Assembly: GCF_046630445.1 (NCBI RefSeq)
Contig: NC_092339.1
Location: forward strand, 52,327,501 to 52,391,500
Direction: 5' to 3'
From: Rutidosis leptorrhynchoides
Taxonomy: Eukaryota; Streptophyta; Magnoliopsida; Asterales; Asteraceae
DNA: 64,000 nt
The position numbers and the translations under genes are program-made. The notes under the pieces are model-generated. The model did no database searches. It worked only from the letters and a program-made list of their open reading frames with translations, and was not told the origin of the DNA. This document shows positions 20,115 through 32,497 of this stretch, piece after piece. Position 1 is the first letter of the stretch. Each line of letters begins with the position of its first letter.

Positions 20115-23100
20115 GGATGACGGTGTTTCAACGTCAAACCAGTCCGAGCCGAGTGTTGTTACAAAGTTAGTTGCTACTGGTGCACGTGATTCTAAAGGGG
20201 TGGCAGATGAGATATTTTGGGAACACATGGGTATTACTGTCAACATTCTTCGAATGAAAAAGTCAGACTACAATAGAGGGCAGTTACATTTGCTAGATGA
20301 CTTGCTGATTAAGGTATGCTACTTTTTGTTGACTACTACTGCAAAGCTAGCTGGCTACCGGATTAAAACTTAAAACTACTATGTATCATACATAAATACA
20401 TTTTAGACAACTTTCGGTATAACTTTTGACTAAACTTTTTGTTGTCCGGTTTGAGATAAAATACTAACCCAAATTAATAGACCTAATTTGGGTAAATTGG
20501 CGGAAGTTTAATAACATTTCTTTTTCTCCAACGGAACTGTCATGTTTGTTAACAAGATTACAAGAAGCATTTGGTTGTTATTAAAGCACTTTATTTTTAT
20601 TTTATATTTTCAGGCAAAAAACTTGAAATAAAAGATAAGAGTAATATCAACTATTGTATAAAAGTAGGATGACCTAGGTTAGAATCAAACATTGTATAAA
20701 AGAAAATATCAACTATTTTTTTTGCTATGTATTTTATTTCTTTTTTTACCATGTTCATTTTTCTGGATGGTGCTAGTCATAAAAAACAACTCTTTTTTGT
20801 TGCAGTGTTTCTCACTTTTAAGAAAATTATTGGATAATAATGGAGGTGGGTTTGGAGATTCATATATGAGTCATTGGGTGGCCGTAGTGGAGCTCTATAA
20901 AGAGGTTATAATCTCAACCAAAGATATAATATAATAAATGTCTAACATTTTTATCTATTACATCTCAAACTTCAGTATATGTATATGTAGGTTACTGGTT
21001 GCACTGAAGATGCATCGGGGAGACTTGTATATGAATCTGTTACCTGCATTAGAATTATGATATCCAGTGTAGCACAACATCTGAAAGCTTCCAAGGCCAC
21101 CAAACATGCCGAGGTGGCGACAAACACTCTTAGAAAGATGTTGGATCATGCTAAAGCTTTAGGTGTCATAGATGATTTGCTTTCATGTGTAGCGACTTGT
21201 GGTAAAAGTCTCATGTCTGGTTCTTCAAATTTGTTACGTGCAGCTTGTGAAGCATGTGAGGCTATTTGGTCACTAATACATGCTTTTGAGATTCATTCTA
21301 CAAACGAAGAGGCACCTGTATTTCCGTTAAGCTCGATGTATTCCCACTCTCTGGATCAGATTAATATTAGGTCACTGATACATGCTTTTGAGATTCAATC
21401 TAGAAAAGAGAATGAACCTGTATTTCCATTAGGTTCAATGTATTCCAACTCTTTGGATCAGATTAATATTAAAGGAGATGAATATGGACCATTGATGGGT
21501 ACAGATTATGGAAAAATAGTGGAAACTGTGACGCAAGAATTCCTCAGGTCTGATGATATAAGGGTTGCTATCTTCTATTGTCTTCGCCAGCGCCTGGAAG
21601 CCTCATGGTCTTCTGTAATTCAGGTGATAACTAAGGCTTTCTGTATAAAGTTAAGTCCTAACAGTTGGATAATGGTTCTAAATGGAAAATTTTTGTGGTA
21701 CATGTCACTACGGGTCAGGCTAACCCGAAAAACATCAAGTCATAACCGGTTATTTTACTTAGCGAAGTTTACTTTGAGATAACCCAAATCATTTATAAAA
21801 TTTGGTGAAAATCAGTCTTTCGACTTCTGTTTTGCTGTCCCTGTCATTATCATCATGATCCCCTGTTTGTCAACCTTCCTGCTCATCCTGACTCACTGTG
21901 TTACGTGATACGTCACCATATTAAATAAAGTAATCTAATAAGTACTTCAATTGATTAAAGCTAATTCTACAACCTTTTCAAATATAATGGTCTACTTCCA
22001 TGAGTAATACGATTTTGGAGGTTGTTTCATTTGTAATACACTCGGCAATATCGGACCTGTCTGATTCCGATTAGACCCTTTTTGATCTTCTTTATTTTAT
22101 TTTACTCTTTTGACCCAGATAAGAGTATGAAAATGTATCCAAACCGACAACTCACTGATAAGTAGTTAATCATGCATTACCTAACCTGAGGAGTGGTATA
22201 ATTTCTATTTTCAGATAATCTTACGGTGTTGCCTGCATAATGATTTGGTTGCTAGAGTTTTATGTGGTCTCTCTAGTTCATGTTCATCAGTGGTTGGTGG
22301 AGGTGGTGAAAATACAATCATTTCAGAGGTTTTTTCATTAATATCTCTTTGTGCTTCATTCAATACAGATCCTCAACAACAAGACACAAACAACCTGAAA
22401 ATCGAAGTATCTGATCCAAGTGACTTGGTTCTACATGCATGCCTTTTATTAGCTACAGTTGCACAATCCATAGATGATCGGTCTAAAGGATATACTGCAG
22501 TAATTATGCTTACATCATCACCTGAAACTCAGCAGTCTCGCCTCTCTGACCTAGCTCACCATTACTCTTTGTGTGATGGAATACAGAATTTTCGTCCCCA
22601 TTCTATGTCGGCCATGCTGGCACTTGGATACATGTGCTCCCTTGAAAATAATGAGCCCATTGCAACGTCAATTCGTGAAATAGTCGTTCCTTTGATCCCA
22701 CCGAGTACCACACTTTGTGATTATCTCAGGATGTCAATTACAGACGCTCAAGGTGGTAAACTCATGCTCTCATACTGGCGCGGGATCAAGGATGGGTGCG
22801 TGGTTTTGTTGTATTTCAGATTACTTTGGGGTGGACCTTTAGCTACTATTCAAGACTTGGGTAGCTGTGATATTCCCCAAAGTCTTATTAATTTGTTAGG
22901 AAACAAGCAGCAGCAGCAGCAGCAGCATTCAAATGAAATTGGACTATCACCTCTTGGGGTTTACTGGGCAGTTAGTTCATTACACATGTGTCTTAAAGGA
23001 GGAAGTTCAGTTTTTCGCCAGGTGTTGATTACAAGTGAAAATGTAAAAATAATGTGTGATTTAATATCTGATGTCCATCTTAAGCTTTTACGCTATTGGG

Positions 23101-24964
23101 TTGGACCTGGTGGAGGGAAAAGTGGAGTCAAAGAGACAGTTGATCAAGTAGTTAATCTTTTGAGGTTTCCATTTGAGGCTTCTGAGAAGAGTATTGAACT
23201 TGGAGACATGGACTCTCAAAGTAGGAAGGATATGGTTATAGAAATAAAAGCAAGCATGGACCAGTATATTCAAATCCTTTTAGAGGTATGCATATATCTA
23301 TATTTACATATATTTTGTCTTTAAAGTTTTGCAAATAATTAATGCTATTAAATCTTTAGGTAGGACTTCCTGGGCAAATAATCAAGTGTTTGGAACATTT
23401 GGAGTCCAAGGATACTGAACAACCTCTTGAGCTTCTAATCTTAATGATAGATCATCGTTCACTGGTTGTTGAACTTGTTAGGAAAGGACTCTTGAATCCA
23501 ATTTTAATGAAAAGCTTACTTGATGATTCATCACCAACTCAAGTCAAGGTGAAGGCTCTGAAAATAGTTACAGGATTAGCCGAAATGGACAAGGTCAGTA
23601 CTTGCTACTGTATTTGGTAAAGTCTCAATCTTCTTTTATATTAGTATAGGCCCGCTTACACATGGTTACGCATCATGTTATAAGATAAATTAAGATAAAG
23701 TCTTAAATAAAATTCAGAACTCTGTGTTAGAGTGAAGATGTAAGAGTACAAAACCCATAAATAACATTTCGAACCAAATCTTATTTTTCTATAAGGTAGT
23801 TATCACTTTTCAATAAGTAACCTTAACTAATAATTTCAAGGAATTGAATCATTGCTTGAAGGTCTTATTAAGTTTTATTATAAATGAAATTCAATATATT
23901 GCAATTCCAAGTTGTCTGGTATCGTAAATTTTGTAGAAATAGAAATAGGTATAGCCATGTTAAAAGCAATTATGATATCATCATTATTTTGTGTTAATGA
24001 ACAAGCATTTGGACGCAGGAGTTTTATGAGCTAATAGATGGAGCAGATATATTACAACAGTTGAAAGCTTTCCTTACACATGACGATCCAGAAGTGCGTG
24101 CTTGGACGTGCACGGCTATAGGATACATGTGCATGCGTAGCTCCTACTTTTATAGCTTGTTGGTAAGCATTAACCATTATTTGTTTACAAAATCCTGCCA
24201 TAGATATTGAAACATCATTCTATATTTTGCAAACACCATTGATCATATATGTGTGTTCTTGATGCTCTTTATATTATAGGCAAAACACAACATCAGTAGC
24301 CTGTTGGTTGACCTGTTATTCGATAAGGATGTCTTCCCCCGTGTATGTGCTGTATTTGCTGTAAGATGCCTCTGTGTTTTCAACTAGTTATTCTGCAACA
24401 ATAAGTTTTATTATATACACTGGATGAGCACTTCCATGAGATTGTTTACTTTGTATAGATTGGTCATATGACACTCTTCAGTGAATATTTCTATGAAGAC
24501 CTGAGGAGATGTATACATCAACTTGCAAAACTGTTGCTTTCACCAGGGATGCATAACATAACGAAGAGGAATGTTGCTGCTTGTCTTAACAATCTTTCTA
24601 AACACTCGGATAAACTTAGTGAAGATATGATCTCTAAAGGAGCAATGGAGGTAGGTGTACCTATATATATATACTATCATCTTTCATTTATACATATCTG
24701 ATACAAAAACTTCATGTATAGTACCACCTTTGACTATCTGGTTTGACATGTATGTCTTTTACGTGGTGGTCCCTGCAGGCTTTGTTAAAGGTAGTCACAG
24801 ATTACTCTGTTGTTGCACTCGACCCAAACAGGATTGATGACGTCAAAGAGTCACCTCTACAACGCACTCTTGAGGCATTAGCTACAATGTGTAAACATCA
24901 ACCTTGTAGACAGTTCATCCGTTCATCACATGTGTACCCAGCCATAGGAGAACTACGTGACTAA
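20115..24964 (+). CDS. TIO: TIO/FUSED-like kinase, C-terminal armadillo region (nine exons; kinase domain not in window)
   Basis: Exons 20115-20313, 20806-20904, 20991-21623, 22215-23285, 23360-23593, 24019-24162, 24280-24360, 24459-24650 and 24779-24964 all have GT/AG borders and join in frame (about 945 codons). The product matches what I know of Arabidopsis TWO-IN-ONE (FUSED homologue, about 1.3 kb of residues): SNLLRAACEACEAIWSLI, GGGENTIISEVFSLISLCAS, VPLIPPSTTLCDYL, VGPGGGKSGVKETVD, SSYFYSLL, LSEDMISKGAME. TIO acts with kinesin-12 in phragmoplast expansion during cytokinesis. The N-terminal kinase domain was not found upstream; it may be lost or behind large introns. Oddities: a 34-codon internal duplication, a CAG run encoding six Gln (22908-22925), and a TAA at 24962-24964 where the duplicate has TCA, removing about 21 residues. 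It could be a truncated gene or an ageing pseudogene. Confidence 0.85.
21270..21473 (+). repeat. 102-bp in-frame tandem duplication within a TIO exon
   Basis: Units 21270-21371 and 21372-21473 each encode 34 residues beginning SLIHAFEI and ending SLDQINI(R/K). They differ at several codons, so the duplication is not brand new. TIO as I know it from Arabidopsis has one such segment. Confidence 0.92.
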
Positions 24965-26096
24965 CCCATCGAAGACATTGCCAGCTACTCACATCTCATC
25001 TTCAACAGAGCCTCTGAAGAGACCTAAAACTTATCAAGTGATGTACAACTTCCATTTAGTACTTTTAAGTTGTTAAAACAGGTCCTTTCATAAGCATTGT
25101 CTCATTTCTACTACGCTTAATAATTACTACATAATACATTAATAATTATTGTTGGAAATATAAAACATAAAAGAAAAAAGATGACGGAGTTGTGAGATGG
25201 TATGGTAGGAGTGCTGGACAGATTCACTTCTATTTGATTATGATAAACGCAATCATATATGGTCACCATGACTACATCGGGATCTGACCTTAATTTGATC
25301 ATATTGTGGAAGATTGACAGATTTTGATGACCTTTTTTTGTATTTTAATGATTAATTTAGTCTGTTTAGATACAAAATAACTCTGTAGTAACTAATTACT
25401 AGATGTGAAGTGAGATTCTCTAATAAAAAAGGCTTCATTTAAACGATTCCAGGTATAAATCTCTCTGAATCAGCAGTTATACTACTCAAAAACAACATGT
25501 GGTTTAATACTGTATGTCTTTTAATGATTTACTACTACTATTTTGTTTGTTTAATGAAAGTGGCAACTGATAAGGTACTCATGGTCTATCTTATCTGTCC
25601 ATATATATGACATTGAAAATTTCAATTTTTTTAAAAGATGTTTATTATTAGTAATAATAAATTGGTCCGAATAATGAATCGAAGGTCGACATCTGGATGA
25701 TTAACTTTCAGAAACGGGCAATTCAACTTTGACGAAGAAACTGGCATCAACTTCGGGACCTTTTATTAAAAAATGGTGAGGTGATGAAATTGAAAGCCAA
25801 AGGTCGAGATTTGGATTAAATGTGAGATGATGAATTGGTGAGAGGTCAAATTATAATAGTAGAGATGTGGTTAGTTTAAAAAAATGGTTAGATTAAAATA
25901 GCTGTATGGGAAGGACGCTACCTAGGAATCTCAAGTGATCAAACTAAAGAAGCTTTCTACAAAATCCTAAATTATAATCTAATCTAAATTAAATGATTAT
26001 AGTTTGATAAAATACTCTTTAAGTGGTTAGTAACATAATTAGGCAGCGGATTTGTCTAGAAAAATAAATAAAAAAATTTGTAAGTTAAAAAAAATA

Positions 26097-27341
26097 AAAA
26101 CAAAATCAGGCAGTGGATTGTCCAATAAGGCTTTCCAAGAAATTTGAGACATAAATTAAATTTAACCCAAAAACGATGAAGAGCCCTAACCCTATTGTCA
26201 TTTGTAGGATCGTGTAAACAGGATTAAACATCTTATCTTCTATATCGAGTACGGAATAACTCGATATTGGGTTTATATCAAAACGATTAATCAAAACAAC
26301 GATCTTAGCGATATAATAGACTTTAGGATGATTAAGATCAACCCACAAGAGTGCTGGACGATTAGGAAGTCGAATACAAGAGTTGAAAGGGTTTAGAGTT
26401 CGTAACCCTAACAACGAACCTGAATTGAACATTAAATACTAACAGCACGTTCAACCGTGCGGTTGCAGGATGCAACCGTGCGGTTTCAGGATGCAACCGT
26501 GCGGTTGCCCATTGGACTCGTATGGATGCAGTCTTCATCCGTGCGGTTGCACTCCAAGTGTGTAAATTAAACATTAACGTATATTAACTCGTAAACTATT
26601 ACACACCGCATATTATAATGAACTTGAGACTAACGTTATGCACCAAGAAACTCCCCCTAGGACCCAGTTCATTATTTAAACAATAAAATCAACATTTACC
26701 TGCATTAGTTAAACAACCACACATTCAATTGAATCAAATAACAAATAGTTCACACGTTTACGTCACGTTATTATAACCAAATCGAAAACAAAAGCAACGT
26801 TCAAGTCCAGAGTTCAAAAGTTAATGATCAAAAGAAAAACATTAGGTGCAAAGATCATATGCATAACATGTACGAACAACCCTGTTGAACTGAATGGCTT
26901 GTTCCATGTTCTGCAACTCATGAAAGATTGGGTGTCGTCGCAACACCTTGATATCCGCTCTGCATAAATTCCTGATCCGCCACGGATCGAAAATCCTAAT
27001 ATGGTATAGATTATCACCAGATTCCAACAGAATCATAGCCTCCTCAGTTCGCCCGTCATAGTACCACCACTTAAACCTTTTACCGAAGTTTTGTGGCATC
27101 TTGCGAACCGGAGCATACTTCATCGTCTTTGCACGTTTATACTCAACAACCTTAACCCTCCTTCCAGTTTCTTTGTCGATACGATATGAAGTCTTCGGAA
27201 ACTGTGAAGCCAACACTCACCAACCATACTTGAATTCTTTCTTGATTTTGAACTGCATCCACTGACCCCAACCATCAGACTCATGGGTATCATAGATTGA
27301 ACAAAACTGGGGTGAATTATGTGGAGCGAACGCGTAACCAA
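26097..27341 (-). mobile_element. Remnant LTR element, duplicate of 4190-5434
   Basis: Coding remnant (27341-26842), polypurine-like CTAGGGGGAGT and LTR-like sequence as in copy 1, including the CCGTGCGG 21-bp array (about 26455-26548). The in-frame stop between the two coding pieces is shared with copy 1, so the element was already defective before duplication. Confidence 0.5.
26842..27341 (-). pseudogene. Retroelement-like coding remnant, copy 2
   Basis: Same unrecognised frame as 4935-5434 (ETGRRVKVVEYKRAK, WWYYDGRTEEAMILLES), differing by a few residues (for example Trp-to-Arg and Asp-to-Tyr). The low divergence reflects the recent segmental duplication and need not indicate selection. 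Confidence 0.45.
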
Positions 27342-27859
27342 TTGAATCTTAATCTCATAATTAGTAAATTACTTAGTCACAATTGAAAGAGGTCTTTGGT
27401 GAAAGGGAACCCAAGCCGGTAAATTCTAGCTTGGAGTGTTTGCTAATAGAGAACTCTGGTAAACCGATTTTGTAATTGCATTCATGTATCGATATAACTA
27501 GTGCTTAATATTATATCATCTGGCGTTGAGGGTAAAAGATCTAGGCGAGTATTCCTTTGTCCATTGAATTTAAACTATCTTTATTCGTTGTTGAGTCTGC
27601 ATTTATTTTTTATGAACTTAGATTCTTTACATTTAATCTACCTTTGATTCGGCTAATCGTTAAATAGCCACAAACAACAATTCCGTACTTTCTGATTATT
27701 AGTTTAATATTAGTTTATTTTTATTTAGTTGACAATTGATATTTGCGTGAAACTGTCCTTGAACAATACTTGGAATTACCTAAATTCTATACTACTACAC
27801 GATCGGGTACATTGCACGAGAGTGTGTAATATACGTTTAACCGGGATTTTTCCAGACAT

Positions 27860-28513
27860 AATTTATATATTATATTTTACACATCACTTTCTTCAATGAA
27901 TGAAGATGTATATTTATAATTATGGGTCAAAAGGTGCAATGAATGTTGCAACATTTCATAAATGAATATGATCAAAAGACACACCCCTTGGATATGTACA
28001 TGTTTGAAAGGGTGCATAAGAACACTAATAAGCAACTTACAAAACGTCCAGGTACACTATGCAAACATTTGTGAAACGTTGCAAAACGTTTGGAAAATTT
28101 TGCACCATTTCTTCATAATCAGCAGCGTGGTGTGGCGCACTACATAAGAGGTGCGACGCACCTCTCTTCGTTTCAGCTATATACGGCGCATTCAATGAGG
28201 GATGCGGCGCACCTTAACTCACCAAAACTTTTTGTTACCGAAAGGTTCCTTTCCCGTTATATAGTGTGGCGCACCACCAAACTGGTGCGACGCACCTTAA
28301 GCCTAGACAACTAAACTTTAGTTAGTTTCAACTCAAACTAAATCCCAACCCAAGTAATCTTCTTAACTCTTTGACGGACGTGTACTCCACACTCTCCAAA
28401 TCCGTTCTAGAGTATTAGAGATTGCTTCCACTTTTTACCTAGTAAATATAATACACCAAAATGATTCATTGAATCACACTAAAATCACCAACAGGGGTCG
28501 GGTCGGGTCGGGT
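27860..28513. repeat. LTR-like segment with GGTGCGACGCACC repeats, copy 2
   Basis: Duplicate of 5960-6620, with the palindromes near 28150 and 28283 and a GGGTC run near 28497-28513. One GTGGCGCACC half-site has become GCGGCGCACC. Confidence 0.4.
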
Positions 28514-29014
28514 CAGCTCATGTTGAGTCAAGTGATTTATGAGAATCTGGTGTTTTCCAGTTACGTGATATAGTGAAGCTTACTTATCCTAAGAAATGTA
28601 TAGTTTGTTGATGAGTTGGGTATTTGTTTTATGGTATATGAGTTTACATCTCTAGCTATGATACAGTGTTAGGACGAGATGAGAACGGTGACGTTTTCTA
28701 TACCTTATTCTAAATGAGAAAGTTACGATTGCGACTTTTGGGCTTCCTCATTTTCATAAAGTTGTTTTGATGGTTTAGGTTTTCAATCTTATGGGTTAGC
28801 TTAGCTTAACGCTGCTCTTTACTTGAGTTGGGTTCATCATCTTCAAGGAAGTAGCTAGGAAATTGTGGCTCTTGATTATGCTTGCGAACAAGTCAAGTTG
28901 AGCTCTATCAAACTCGAGCCTGCCTCGATCCATTTAGTCTGACCACAGGTTCGACCTGTAAAGCTTGAATTTTTAAGTAAAGAAAATAGTTTCTAGTCAA
29001 ACTTGTATTAGATG

Positions 29015-29570
29015 GTATATATAATAATAATTGGAGTAATTAATAATAAAAATGATTTATATAAAAAAACATTTTTTAGTACATTAACTAATGTTGTAAT
29101 GAAAAACTAAAAACGTCATCTAGATCATGCTTGCAAACAAGTCAAGGTTTACTATTATGATCTATGAGATCTGCGTTTCCACTGATGGTTGTGGTGTTCT
29201 TCACCCTGTTGTGAAGGCCGGTGACGGCGCTGGAGGATGGCGGGTGCGAGTTGGGGACTGGGGAGATGGTGGTGGGTGTGGGTCGTTGGCGAGTTGGGTT
29301 GACTATTTCTCTGGGTGCATTTGCGGGTCCAAAATCCTTACCGGGGTGCTGGGTTTGGATCAGACGATGATCTCTGTGTTGAAGATCTAGTTCCAGATCG
29401 AGGGAGGAGTCGGTTTTTTGAGGTTTGGATCATCTTGAGACGATTCAGTTTGCTTTGCGGCTGCCAGTGTTGTTCTGTTGCCGTTGCAGTTAGCTTGTTA
29501 AGGATGTTATTCAGCATATAAAACAAACACTAATATTTATTCATCATTTATGTCTTACAGACATCTTATT
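29015..29570. other. Unique sequence right of the duplication, no gene recognised
   Basis: ATCATGCTTGCAAACAAGTC at 29125 resembles ATTATGCTTGCGAACAAGTC near 28877, a short local repeat across the duplication edge. A G-rich patch at 29200-29480 has frames of 87 and 68 codons without recognisable domains. Confidence 0.4.
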
Positions 29571-29574
29571 TAAA

Positions 29575-29866
29575 TTCGATATAATTGCGTCAATCATCCT
29601 TAAAGTTTACTAATAATTTCACTCTGAACCCTGACGTTAATTTTTTTCATGGTAACCCTTAATGTTTTAATTTGGTTTCATATTCATCCCTATAACTAAC
29701 AGGTCCAAGTGACTTAACGAAGATGACTTAACGCCAGTTAATTCTACGGACGAATATGAAACAAACACAAAACATTAAGGATTATCATGAAAAAAATTAC
29801 TTAATGACCCATGGTGAAATTAACGGTAAACTTTAGGAACTCGAAAGGGATTTTAATTTCAGTAAT
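29575..29866. mobile_element. Fold-back (long inverted repeat) element 1
   Basis: Left arm (AATTGCGTCAATCATCCTTA, then GGTTTCATATTCATCC) and right arm (GGACGAATATGAAAC, then GGTAAACTTTAGGAAC) are imperfect inverted repeats of more than 100 bp around a short centre (GACTTAACG...CGTTAAGTC type). No coding capacity. Same family as 31045-31345. Confidence 0.75.
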
Positions 29867-29867
29867 G

Positions 29868-29887
29868 AGATAATAATAATAATAATA

Positions 29888-29965
<78 letters not shown>

Positions 29966-29993
29966 TGATGATAATAATAATGATAATAATAAT
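29868..29993. repeat. (AAT)n microsatellite
   Basis: About 125 bp of AAT/ATA trinucleotide repeat with a few TGA interruptions near the right end, immediately adjoining fold-back element 1. Confidence 0.95.
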
Positions 29994-29999
29994 ATCTAC

Positions 30000-30800
30000 A
30001 ATGTGGCATTATTACTCGATATTTATATATAGTTATTTAAATTTATTACTCATTTTAATAACATTAATTATTAAAGCAAAAATTGAAATAGACGAATGGT
30101 GAATGAGAATGACTAATAACAGAGATATTCGATACCCGTGAGAAAACCTGGTAACCCGAGAATTAGTAAGTAAATGGAGATCCTCGTTTACCCGTGGGAA
30201 AACCCGATAACACGACAATTAGTAAGTAAATGGGTACTCGACGGGTAAGAGTCCGGTTTTGAAACAGGGTTTCTTAATCGGTTTCGGGTCTGGGATTAAG
30301 TGATTAGCTAAATCCGGCCCAAACCCGACTCGACTTCATCCTTAAATAAGATACTGGAATTAAGTTATTAACAATCGTGCATCTCATTTTTTTTTACAAA
30401 GCCTTTATATTGTATTGATATTTTTGTTTTGTAGAAATGTGTGATGTACAAGAACAAGAAGAATTGTTGAAATCTGTCATTTGAGGTTAACTTTAAAATT
30501 AAAATTTCAATCATGCACGTCCAGTAAATACTCGAAGTTATGATACAGTAGTTTTAACATTTACATTGTGTTAGTCAGAGTTTTTTCTATAGGAAATAAT
30601 GGGATGGAAAAAGAAAGAATTTTTTTTTTAAGTAATATTATATTTTTGAGTTGGAAGGATAATAAATAACACAGTGAAGACAAGTATCAAACGAGAATGA
30701 TAAGTAATAGGAAAAAAATTACTTAAGACTTTATTAAAGTTATTAGTCATTACAAAACACATGATTTCTCTTCCTTCGTAATCCACTCATTATTAGAGTT
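30000..30800. other. Intergenic, no gene seen
   Basis: A+T-rich. Direct repeats AACCCGAGAATTAGTAAGTA and AACCCGATAACACGACAATT occur near 30153 and 30205. No supported feature. Confidence 0.4.
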
Positions 30801-30804
30801 AAAA

Positions 30805-30895
30805 GGCTTTTATTCTAGCGGTATCAAAGGAGCTCATCAACTTTAAGTTCGAGTCCCGTAAACAAAAAGAGTGTGTTTGTTATTCTAAAAAAATC
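30805..30895 (+). mobile_element. Short tRNA-derived SINE-like unit
   Basis: CTAGCGGTATCAAAGGAGC (A-box-like) and AAGTTCGAGTCCC (B-box-like) lie about 30 bases apart and are followed by an A-rich stretch. A head fragment of a plant SINE is the simplest reading; boundaries uncertain. Confidence 0.45.
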
Positions 30896-31044
30896 CGCTG
30901 ATTATTGGATGGAAACACTTAAAGCTCTAAAACCTTTAAATCTATAACCCATTTTTCATCTCTTTCATTCTTCTTATTTATCTTTTACTAAAAAAAAGGA
31001 AGAATGATAGTTTTAATTGCTTTCATTTATTTTCTATATTTAAA

Positions 31045-31345
31045 AAAATTTTAATTGCGCCAAACGTCCTTAAAATTTATCATTAATTCACCATGGGTCC
31101 TAAAGTTACTTTCTTCATGATAACCCTTAATGTTTTGATTTGGTTTCATATTCGTCCATAGAACTAACTAGCGTTAAGTCATATTCGTTAAGTCAACTAG
31201 GCAGTTACTTCTAGGGATGAATATGAAATCAAATTAAAACATTAAGGGTTAACATGAAAAGAAGTAACTTTAAGGTCCATAGTGAAATTAATAGTAAACT
31301 TTAAGGACGATTGACGTAATTAAGTCTTTAAATTCAGACAACGGA
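31045..31345. mobile_element. Fold-back element 2, same family as 29575-29866
   Basis: Arms TTAATTGCGCCAAACGTCC with TTAAAATTTA and TAAACTTTAAGGACGATTG with ACGTAATTAA are near-complementary over roughly 130 bp. Internal sequences (CATGATAACCCTTAATG, GGTTTCATATTCGTCC) match element 1. Confidence 0.78.
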
Positions 31346-32108
31346 ACTTAATAAGAATAAAAACAAACAGGACATATGCGTTGTTAGCTTGTCAAGGATG
31401 TTTTTCCCCTAAGTCATTTGCGCCCCGCTCCGTTTGCTGAAAATTTGAATTAGGTTGGTGTTTTTTCTATTTATTTTTATTTTGACCAGGTTTGAATATT
31501 CATTCATTGTGTACATGTAATTACAATTTTTAAAGAGAAAAAACATCTTCTTCTAAGACTACTCTCATCAGCTACGCCATTGGAGAGTCTTTGGAGCTCC
31601 ATTGCAAGGGCGCTGATGTTAGCGAATGTCCTTGTAGCTCCATTGCAAAGACCGTGGTTCTAGATGTCAGTGTTGGGCATATTGGAAGACGGAGCAACTA
31701 GCTTTTATTTCTTGTATGGGTGGTTTAGTCCCTCTCGGGTGATCCCAATCGTTATTCAAAAAAAATATTGTAGATATATGAGTTGTACAAATGTATTAAT
31801 AATTAATTAAAGTAGGTCTATTTTATAATAAAGAGATATGTCATGGATACTAGAGAGTGTGATGGGTTAAGTGATATGAAGAAGTTGATGAAGTGACGTT
31901 GATGTGGCAGAATGTAGTTGTTTGACGGGTGTCATGAAGAAGAATGTTTTAATACTAAATAAACAGCGTCCACTAAGCCACTATGGCCCAAAAAATATTT
32001 ATGAAAGACCATATCTACCAAATTCTTGTTTATTTGGCCGCCTCTCAAGGTTCCACTGTTAAAAGTAGGTAGCTTAATAATCATGATGACGCGTCATCAG
32101 GGATTAAA
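31346..32108. other. Intergenic, no gene seen
   Basis: A partly repeated CTCCATTGCAA block occurs at 31598 and 31641. No coding sequence recognised. GATGACGCGTCATC near 32083 is a perfect palindrome just upstream of the copia insertion. Confidence 0.4.
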
Positions 32109-32113
32109 CAATT

Positions 32114-32362
32114 TGTTATAATATATAGAATATAAATATAATAGAGTGGATAGTCAATTTTGATACACAAAATTAATGTTATTGTATTACCTAAAGTACT
32201 TGAATTCTTGCTATAAATAGACCTTTAAGCAAGCATAATACTTGCTCATTCTTACAAGAAAATTTCTCTCTTTACTCATATACTCTTGTTCTTAAAATTT
32301 TCAAAGTCTATATTCAAGAACCAATCTACTAAAGGTAGTTATAAGCCTACTGAATTATAACA
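32114..32362 (+). repeat. 5' LTR, 249 bp
   Basis: TGTTATAATATATAG...GAATTATAACA. TATAAATAG (about 32211) is a clear TATA box and the CAAGCATAATACTTGC dyad follows. Confidence 0.93.
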
Positions 32363-32376
32363 CGTTATCAGCACGA
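32363..32376 (+). other. Primer binding site
   Basis: CGTTATCAGCACGA immediately follows the LTR; this TTATCAGCACGA type is common in plant copia elements. Confidence 0.7.
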
Positions 32377-32497
32377 AGTGCTCCGTATAATCAAGGTTTA
32401 TCTAAGCAAGCACAAGTCACAAATCAAGGTAAGAAATTCTTTAACGATATCTTCTATTATTTATTAGTAAGGTATATATTATCATCATCATAAATAA

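Larger units (their letters stand above)
24816..29014 (+). repeat. Segmental duplication, copy 2
   Basis: Partner of 2904-7120, same order and orientation. Upstream homology cannot be followed because copy 1 is cut by the retrotransposon. At the right end it continues into TATATATAATAATAATTGG, where copy 1 has the RTE. Confidence 0.93.

Noticed and set aside
29127-29390. 87-codon G-rich frame right of duplication copy 2
   Set aside because: Low-complexity Gly/Trp-rich product, no splice or domain support.
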